Source: Blastocystis sp. Blastoise (lineage: Eukaryota; Sar; Bigyra; Opalinata; Blastocystidae). Taken from it: DNA of 64,000 nt. The first letter of the stretch is position 1; each line of letters starts with the position of its first letter. Under the pieces are notes generated by a model, which was given only the letters and a program-made list of their open reading frames with translations, was not told where the DNA came from and did no database searches. The stretch covers positions 62,001 through 126,000 of the forward strand of contig JBBPEB010000025.1 in the NCBI GenBank assembly GCA_039096225.1, written 5' to 3'. The position numbers and the translations under genes were made by a program. Shown here one piece after another: positions 57,304-64,000 of the stretch.

Positions 57304-60300
57304 ATGAGAAGAAGTGTCAATCGATATACCTATGACTCTGTGTCTAGGTCATTTTCTGCTGATTCAGAGAGTACAAGGATCACTATTGTAGATGATCAGA
57401 CCTATGAACTACAAACTGAAGATAATCAACATAAAATAGTACGAATGGAGGTAGATAATGCATTACATTACTTATATTCTGAAGAACATCCAAAAAGAGT
57501 GATGAAATCTAGGAATTCCATGGAGTCTTTTGATTGTGATTCGTGTTCCTATTCAACAACATCCAGTTCAATATCAAAATCAATATCAAAAGACCGTTCT
57601 CGTTATTCCAAAGAATCTATTGATGTATATAATTGTGTTTTCTTTTCTTTTTTTCAATTCATTTTAATCATTATTTTTTATTATTATGTTATACTTATAG
57701 TATTAAATTTAATAATCATTTTTCATATATATATATATATATTTATATATATAATTAGTTTCAAGGTCGATCTAAATCTCAAAGTCTTTCCAATAATGAA
57801 GACAGTCAAGAGAAAGAAATACATGAAGAACCTTTTCGTAATATATTATATGAAAAAGAATGGAGAAAAGCAACTTCTGATACAGAATATATGCCTTATT
57901 TTGGAGGTATGTTACTTATTATATAGAGTATAATATATATATATTAGATCAAATGCTATTTAATGATCCTGATTTCGGTATATTATTATACCCTGAACGA
58001 AAAAACCCAAAGGTAACTATATATAGTCATATTATATATATATAGGTTATAATATCTGTTACTATTTTTAATGAGACATATACTGAATTAAATGATTCGC
58101 TACGAGGAATAGCAGGTATATATATATAATTATCATACATATATTCTTATTATATATTATATATTATATATTATATATAGATAATATAGAGAATCTTCCA
58201 GAGTATAGTTATGGTCTTACTGCTGATGATATTATTGTTATTGTCATTTTTGATGGTCGCGAGAAAGTTCATCCCTCTATATTTGAAGTAATTATATATA
58301 ATAATAATAATATTTATTATAACATAGTATTTTACATAACTATATATATATATATAGAGGAGAATTGATGATAAACATTATTTAACTGAAGAAGATTTCC
58401 AATTAATGGATGACGCACTAAGCCAAAGTAAACGTCTTGAAACGGCATGGGAACACTATAAACCTATTCTTCAAAAACAATATACAGATCGTGAAATTAT
58501 AAATATGACTAAAAAACTTCCCACGGTTCAAATGCATATATCTGTTTTTCTTCTTTATATATATATTTTTATTTATTTATTTTTTTATTTATTTTTATTT
58601 TTATATTTTATTTTTATTTTTTATTTTATATTTTTCTTTAATAATATACTTATTTAAATGTTTTCGACGTATTCCTAAGGGATCAGTAGGAAATGAATCA
58701 TTTTATTCTCCTTTCGATATCCTCTTTGCAATTAAAGTATATATATATATATATATATATTACTCTTAATTCTATTGTCATTTAATGTTATTTATCATAA
58801 TTTATATATTTATATATTTTATATATTACTATTATAGGAACATAACCGCGGTAAATTGAGTAGTCACTTTTGGATTTTACGAGTTTTTTGTCGTCAATTG
58901 GATCCTGATTATGTGACTTTGTTAGATGTAGGAACAAAAGTATATATATAATATTCATATATATTGTTTTATATTTTATTATTTTATATTATATTTGTAG
59001 TATTTATTACTATTTTAAATACTTATATATATAGCCAATGAAAACTTCATTAATTCAATTATTTAATGAAATGGACGAAAACCCTCAAATTGGAGGATGT
59101 TGTGGAGAAATTACAGTATATAACATAATATATAATATATAACATATAATAATTTAATAATATATTATATACTATTTTCTATTATATACTATTATATATT
59201 ATATATTATAATATATTATAATATATAGTATATAATAATATATAATAGAAAATAGTATAAAATAGTATTATAATATATATAGGCATCAGACGCTCCTAAG
59301 ACATCGCCGGTAATGGCTGCGCAGTTCTTTGAGTATAAAGTGAGTCACTTCTTAGAGAAGGCGATGGAGTCTGTATTTGGGTATGTTTCTGTACTTCCTG
59401 GAGCATTCTCGGCATATAGATATGAAGCACTTCAAGTATATATACAATACTATTATTTCTATATAGCATATCGTTTTATTTATTACTTTTATTTTTTATA
59501 TTTTATATATTTAATATATTCTAATATATTATATATTGTATATTTCATATTCCTTTGTAAAATGAATATAAACTACTATTTCTATTATATAGGGTACTCC
59601 ATTAGATAAATACTTTTTACTTGAAGATGAGCAGAATAGACTATCTGTCGATCCATTTAGCGCAAATATGTATTTAGCTGAAGACAGAATTATGGGCTTT
59701 GAAATGCTTGTGAAGAAAGACAGAGCGTATACACTTCATTTCAGTATATATTATTATTATTTATTATTTATTATTTATTATTTATTATTTATTATTTATT
59801 ATTTATTATTTATTATTTATTATTTATTATTTATTATTTATTATTTATTATTTATTTATTATTTATTATTTATTATTTATTATTTATTATTTATTTATTA
59901 TTTATTATTTATTATTTATTATTTATTATTTATTATTTATTATTTATTATTTATTTATTATTTATTATTTATTATTTATTATTTATTTATTATTTATTAT
60001 TTATTATTTATTATTTATTATTTATTATTTATTATTTATTATTTATTATTTTTCTCTTTCATTATTTCGAGTATATATGATATTCTCTAGTAAGCACAGC
60101 TTTAGCAACTACTGATATTCCATCGACATTAAATATACTTATAAGACAACGTAGAAGATGGTTAAATGGATCCTTCTTTGCAAGTATATATATATATATA
60201 TATGTTATAAATAATATATCTCTTTTTCTTCTATATATATATACACTTATAGGTTTATATGCTATAAAGGAATGGCCTCGTCTATATACTGAAAGTGGTC

Positions 60301-61676
60301 ACTCGTTTTTTCGCAAAATATTATTGTCATGTCAACTTTTCTATTTTGTTATTAATACAGGTATAACTATTTGTATCACTTTTTAAAGTAATTATATTCT
60401 ATTATTGATCCATTTATAATATATATATTATGGACCTATTATTGATTTTTCTAATCTATTAATAATCAACTTTTTATCTATTAATAATCAACTTTTAATC
60501 TATTAATAATAAATTATTAATCACATTTTTATCTATTAATAATCTCTCTATAGGTATGACAGTTATGCAAATGGCCAATGTATTTCTTACGTTTGCTGTT
60601 GTCATCCAATCATCTTTTCAGAATTTCTCTGAATTAGCTGTTTTTATTCTTGATTCTATATATCTTTGTGTTACAGGATTACAAGTATATTTATATTAAT
60701 AGTGGTTTCTATGTTCATATTATTATTATTATTAATATTATTATTATTATTACTATTAGTAATAGTAATAGTCGTATTAATATATTTAATATATTTAATA
60801 TATTTAATATATTTAATATATTTAATATATTTAATATATTTAATATATATATAGTTTGTATATGCCCTTGGGAATGATCCCCGTGATAATCGTGAAGTAT
60901 ACCGTTTATCATATATTGTTTATGGATGTCTCTCTTTACTCTCTCTTGTTCGTATATATATATATTTATTAACCATATATATATAATAATATTTATCAAT
61001 AATAATAATTCTATAAATAAACTTATTTATAACTCTATATATATAATATTATTAATATAATAACAATAATAATAATATTTCATCTATTTTCTTCTTCTTT
61101 TAGTAACATTTACAAGTATCGAAAACTTTAGTCTTTATATCTTGATCTCTGCAGCTACTTCCATTTTCGTTATTCTTTTTGGAGCTATTATTCACGGGGA
61201 ACTGTTCACAATTCTTCCCTGTATTATTCAATATATGTATGTTTTTATATTTCTTTTATATATACATATTATAACTTTTTGAAAATCAATATTAATATGA
61301 ATAATATTCCAAATAGATATATTATTACTTTAATTATTATAACTATATTTATTCATATATAAGGTTTATGCTACCAACATTTATGAATATTTTTATTATT
61401 TATTCATTTTGTAACGTCGATGATGTGTCATGGGGGACGCGTGACTCGTCACTCATTCAAAACTCACAACAAATCAAAGACGTTGAAATCAAGTATTTTT
61501 ATTATGTTTAATAAATTATATATATTCTTCTTTATATTCATTTATATATATTGATACATAATATAAGTATATGTGTATTAAAAGTATATATAAAAATATA
61601 GATATAAACAATTCCGTTCTAAGATTGTTTTATTTTGGGCAGCTTTAAATTGGATTTATGTTGGATATATTATGGT

Positions 61677-61723
<47 letters not shown>

Positions 61724-63196
61724 TTATATAATGTATATAGTTTGAAGATTATGATTTATACAGTTCGTTGTTGATGATGATTATTACTGTTTTATTCTCC
61801 TATAGATTGGTAGGAAGTATCTTATATCAATTAATTCGTTTATATAAATGGTATAAGAAATATCACAGTAAAAGTAATAGAAGTAAATTATTTATAAGAC
61901 CTATTGATGATCCTAATCAGTATATATATAGTATTATGTTTATATATATTTATTTTCTCTTTACTATTAATTGTATTATCTACATATATGATACTATTAT
62001 TATATAGAGAGAGTCTTCGTAAATACGACGATACAGAAGAGAAGAAGCGACTGTTAGTAGAATTGGCGAAAGTCATGCCTGAACATGATCATTATATTCC
62101 TATTTATATGGTATATATATAAACTTGTTTATATAACATTTTTAATAATAATAATAATAATAATATATATATATAGAATATGATAGAAACAATTGATATA
62201 GATATTATATATGATTTTATATTTCATACCTATGCTACATGGATTGTTCATAATGACACACCTTCCGTCAGTACCAATAATTCTGAATTAACACTTAGTT
62301 TTGACGATTCTATGGAGAATTCTATATCACGTGAGTGTGTCAGTGCTGAGATTATTCAAGAGAAAAAAGAACATTCGAAATCTATAGAAGATATAGTAAT
62401 GTATTTAGGTAGAAGTGATTTTGAAAGATTAGTTATTGAATTATGTTATTTAAAGAATAAAAGCAGATGCAGTACGCTTGCAAATAGAATGTTTGACAGA
62501 GTATATATAATTTATTATTTATTATTTATATTATTATTTATATTATTATTTATTATTTATTATTTATTATTTATTATTTATTATTTATTATTTATTTATT
62601 ATTTATTATTTATTATTTATTATTTATTATTTATTTATTATTTATTATTTATTATTTATTATTTATTATTTATTATTTATTATTATTTATTTATTATTTA
62701 TTATTTATTATTTATTATTTATTATTTATTATTTATATTATTTATTATTTATTATTTATTTATTATTTATTATTTATTATTTATTATTTATTATTTATTA
62801 TTTATTATTTATTATTTATTATTTATTATTTATTATTTATTATTTATTATTTATTTATTATTTATTATTATATATATATATAGAATGCTCGTGAAGTATC
62901 AGTAAGTAAAACTATATCGGGTCCTCGATCCTCTCTATTAATGCTTAATTATATGCAATTTATGAACTCCTTCTGTGAAATCATAAGAATGGAATATATT
63001 TATCCAAAAAACATGAGTATATACATATATTCAAAAATTTATATTATTCTATTCTAATTCTATATAAACATATCTATATCATATAGATTCGAAGTTAATT
63101 ATGAAGAAATTCATACAAGAGAATCTGTCATATTCACCTCCTCTTTTATCATTATTCAAAGAATTCTCGGAAGCATGGAAAACTTATAATCATTAA
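57304..63196 (+). CDS. Chitin synthase, multi-exon
   Basis: A membrane glycosyltransferase that polymerises GlcNAc from UDP-GlcNAc. From ATG 57304 to TAA 63196, short introns are removed to leave a Ser-rich N terminus and then the family landmarks: [13 protein letters not shown] (about 58230-58270), LLDVGTKP (about 58920-59040), [12 protein letters not shown] (about 59398-59430), [10 protein letters not shown] (about 59680-59708) and [18 protein letters not shown] (about 60146-60262), which carry the nucleotide-binding and catalytic acids and the acceptor-site motif. Several hydrophobic segments follow (about 60310-61430), then DDVSWGT (about 61420-61440) and more membrane segments. The QRRRWLNG and VSWGT forms match fungal division-I-type enzymes, also found in some protists. 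A charged C-terminal tail with an N-rich acidic stretch (62180-62505) ends the protein. Two introns are expanded into TTTATTA repeats. Confidence 0.88.
59746..60054 (+). repeat. (TTTATTA)n intronic repeat in chitin synthase
   Basis: The intron starts at the GTATAT after ...YTLHFS and ends at CTCTAG near 60090. Its body is 7-bp TTTATTA units with occasional 4-bp slips. Confidence 0.85.
60776..60850 (+). repeat. (AATATATTT)n intronic repeat in chitin synthase
   Basis: Eight or so 9-bp units end at the TATAG acceptor before the exon encoding FVYAL. Confidence 0.7.
62509..62872 (+). repeat. (TTTATTA)n intronic repeat in chitin synthase, second copy
   Basis: The same 7-bp unit as at 59746-60054 fills another intron of the same gene, again starting just after a GTATAT donor and ending at TATAG near 62883. 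Confidence 0.85.
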
Positions 63197-63820
63197 ATTA
63201 TTTTATTTTATTTTTGTGAACACTATTTCTTCTTTATTTTATTGTTTTATGTGATTTTAAAGTGTGATATATTCAGATATAAGATTATTTGCAAATTCTA
63301 TTTGTAAAAACACTGTTCTTCTTATAAACAACAAATATATACTATTGTTCTCAAAAAACAGTGAAAAACTTCATAAAGCACAAATATAGAATAAATAAAT
63401 AAAATAGTATATATCCTATGATCAATAACTTATAGAGAACAGTAGAAAATAAGTAAGACACAGAATAAAAGTCAATTATTCAAAAAAAAAAACATTAGTT
63501 TACCTATAATTTACTGTATTCATCATCATCAAGCTCTTTCTTAGTTCTATTCACCAATTTTAATATATAAATCAACAAAATAGTGTAATAATTAATTAAA
63601 TCGTCTTTGATTCTTTTACAAACATCATAAAAACATCAGTGATGACCCCAAATCAAATAATTCATATCGATAAAAAAATGATACCAATTTTAAATCCTTT
63701 AAACAGTTAAACAAATCAAAAAAAAAAGAAATTTTTTCATTCTAATTTTTCTCATTTCAAGTCTTTTTATTCCTCTATTTCCACTTCAGAAGCCTAACTC
63801 TAATATATCTGTATTCTATT
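63197..63820. other. Intergenic region after chitin synthase
   Basis: I see no gene or RNA here. A poly-A run lies at 63482-63490 and pyrimidine-rich DNA at 63735-63785 precedes the next start codon. Confidence 0.6.
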
Positions 63821-64000
63821 ATGGATTCTGAATTTGATTCTAATTTATTTGAGGATATCCTACTCAACGATTCTCCTCAGTCTCCAGGTTTCTATCTTTA
63901 TTATTTTGTATTAAACAATTTACAATATTTCTAGATGACTTTTCAACAGAAATATTAGAATCATTTCCCATAACTGGTTCAGACTCGTTGTATGATATTG
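63821..64000 (+). CDS. Start of an acidic host protein, cut by the window edge
   Basis: ATG 63821 opens a frame of acidic, Ser/Asn-rich residues (MDSEFDSNLFEDILLNDSP). A short intron from about 63888 (GTTTCTATC...) to the TTTCTAG ending near 63934 joins a second exon that continues in the same style to the end of the window. Too little is visible to assign a family; the composition resembles the acidic N terminus of a transcription factor. Confidence 0.5.

Overview
The window is AT-rich eukaryotic nuclear DNA from a microbial host. Host genes are cut by many tiny introns of the form GTATAT...TATAG, often 35-50 bp, and several introns and intergenic stretches have grown into microsatellites. 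The host genes here are a very large HECT E3 ubiquitin ligase and a chitin synthase of the fungal type ([13 protein letters not shown]). Together with extreme AT bias and poly-Asn tracts this suggests an early-diverging or zoosporic fungus, or another chitin-making protist. I cannot name the species.

Layout: 1-1630 is non-coding DNA. From 1631 runs a multi-exon hAT-family transposase gene. It is broken at 5729/5730 by a 25.3-kb virus-like element (5730-31065), and the hAT C-terminal dimerisation segment resumes at 31066-31524. 31525-34503 is non-coding. 34504-56026 holds the HECT ligase gene, 57304-63196 the chitin synthase gene, and 63821-64000 the start of a third host gene.

The inserted element looks like a polinton-like virus or virophage-type provirus. 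It has 764-bp inverted repeats that look identical, and each tip is a nested palindrome of about 120 nt. It encodes two paralogous candidate major capsid proteins, a penton-like protein, a large multi-module minor capsid candidate, an A32/FtsK-HerA packaging ATPase, an adenain-like cysteine protease, several basic internal virion proteins, a primase with superfamily-3 helicase, and two tyrosine recombinases. I found no DNA polymerase and no DDE (rve) integrase.

Four features give the element a readable logic. (1) Arrays of alternating TTCnnGAA pentamers, indistinguishable from heat-shock elements, lie in front of the replication, recombination and small accessory genes but not the capsid genes, suggesting stress-triggered early expression through host HSF. 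(2) A motif TTGTTTTGTT (or TTGTTTAGTT) lies in sense orientation just past nearly every gene end and is absent between divergent genes, so it looks like a transcript 3'-end signal. (3) The protease frame overlaps the end of a structural gene at a canonical -1 frameshift heptamer A_AAA_AAC, followed by a 7-nt spacer and an 11-bp stem. The shifted frame immediately encodes an adenain-type site (LRGG-D). This is a Gag-Pro-like arrangement that I do not know from this virus group, and it is the best candidate here for an undescribed system. (4) Recurrent xGxG-(I/L/V) sites mark the likely protease substrates.

A further unexplained signal is a GC-rich word close to TTCCCGTGATTAT. It recurs about 20 times in the exons of both host genes, in all reading frames and both orientations, and twice in each viral inverted repeat.
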